Assembly (NCBI GenBank): GCA_031397815.1
Contig: JANNMJ010000245.1
Span: 1-38,701 of the forward strand
DNA: 38,701 nt
Reading direction: 5' to 3'
Source of the DNA: JANNMJ01 sp031397815
GTDB lineage: Bacteria; Bacteroidota; Bacteroidia; Cytophagales; Hymenobacteraceae
Position numbers and translations under genes: made by a program. Numbering within the stretch: the stretch's first letter is position 1; each line of letters starts with the position of its first letter. Under the pieces are notes generated by a model, which was not told the origin of the DNA, did not search any database, and saw nothing but the letters and a program-made list of their open reading frames with translations. Positions 38,524 through 38,701 of the stretch are shown here, piece after piece.

Positions 38524-38701
38524 ATGCAAATCCCGTCTCTACACTCGACTGTACCCGCCACCCCACTGGCTGGGGTAGACGCGCGCGTTCACGACTTCAT
38601 GTTGCGCCTGTCTTCGGAGACTAGTGCCTCAGCAGATCTGCTAGGTGACCATCAGGTAGCGGATGCGATTGCCCAGAAGATCAAGAGCTTTGTGCTCAGC
38701 C
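38524..38701 (+). CDS. Unknown protein, N-terminal part (runs off the right edge)
   Basis: Fifty-nine codons are open from ATG 38524 to the window end, beginning MQIPSLHSTVPATPLAGVD and continuing through LRLSSETSASADLLGDHQV. There is no signal peptide or membrane helix in the visible part, and no family is recognised. It is GC-richer than the operon to its left and has a full promoter of its own. It may be another cargo gene of the element or the first gene of the next module. Confidence 0.6.
   Translation, partial: MQIPSLHSTVPATPLAGVDARVHDFMLRLSSETSASADLLGDHQVADAIAQKIKSFVLS

Noticed and set aside
33052..38701. A second copy of the tRNA-Glu 3' end (right attachment site)
   Set aside because: I looked for the T-arm and acceptor sequence through the end of the window and found none; it may lie further right.

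Overview
The window comes from a GC-rich member of the Bacteroidota, most likely the Cytophagales side. The evidence is three proteins with type IX secretion (T9SS) C-terminal sorting domains, promoters of the Bacteroidota form (TTG, 19-20 bases, TAnnTTTG), lineage-typical families (VTC/DUF4956 pair, DUF4905-like, TIGR02757), a Bacteroidota-type tyrosine recombinase, and frequent non-ATG starts with little Shine-Dalgarno signal. The genus cannot be fixed from the sequence alone.

Layout. Positions 1-700 are an accessory scrap: the 5' end of an IS30-type transposase pointing out of the window, beside an AT-richer DUF4411/PIN toxin-like gene. From about 850 to 31550 the window is ordinary chromosome: a small membrane protein; the classic thrS-infC-rpmI-rplT translation block on the minus strand; TPR proteins; a DUF4956 + VTC (polyphosphate polymerase-like) pair; secreted T9SS proteins, including an esterase and a seven-repeat propeller; a di-haem cytochrome c peroxidase; the pyruvate dehydrogenase E2 subunit; a histidine phosphatase; two menaquinone-pathway genes (hotdog thioesterase and isochorismate synthase); mutS2; TIGR02757; LysM/RlpA-like; kdsB; SUI1; a lipid kinase and gapA. 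Intergenic spaces hold strong hairpins and several short tandem repeats.

From 31551 to the right edge is an integrative element. It begins with tRNA-Glu(UUC), which has a near-perfect promoter, followed by a terminator, short direct repeats and a tyrosine recombinase. Next comes a visibly AT-richer operon of four genes joined by overlaps of 35, 4 and 4 bases: (1) an N6-adenine-type DNA methyltransferase with a C-terminal target-recognition-like region, (2) a protein with two GHKL ATPase modules, MutL/MORC-like at the N-terminus and histidine-kinase-like with an H-box at the C-terminus, (3) a receiver-like protein with an unknown C-terminal domain, and (4) a soluble ComEC/Rec2-type metallo-beta-lactamase hydrolase. 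No classical restriction endonuclease is present. My inference is that this is a defence system in which methylation marks self, a GHKL/kinase relay senses or signals, and the MBL protein is the possible nuclease effector. It is the best candidate in the window for an undescribed system. A further gene with its own promoter starts at 38524 and runs off the window; the far attachment site was not seen.
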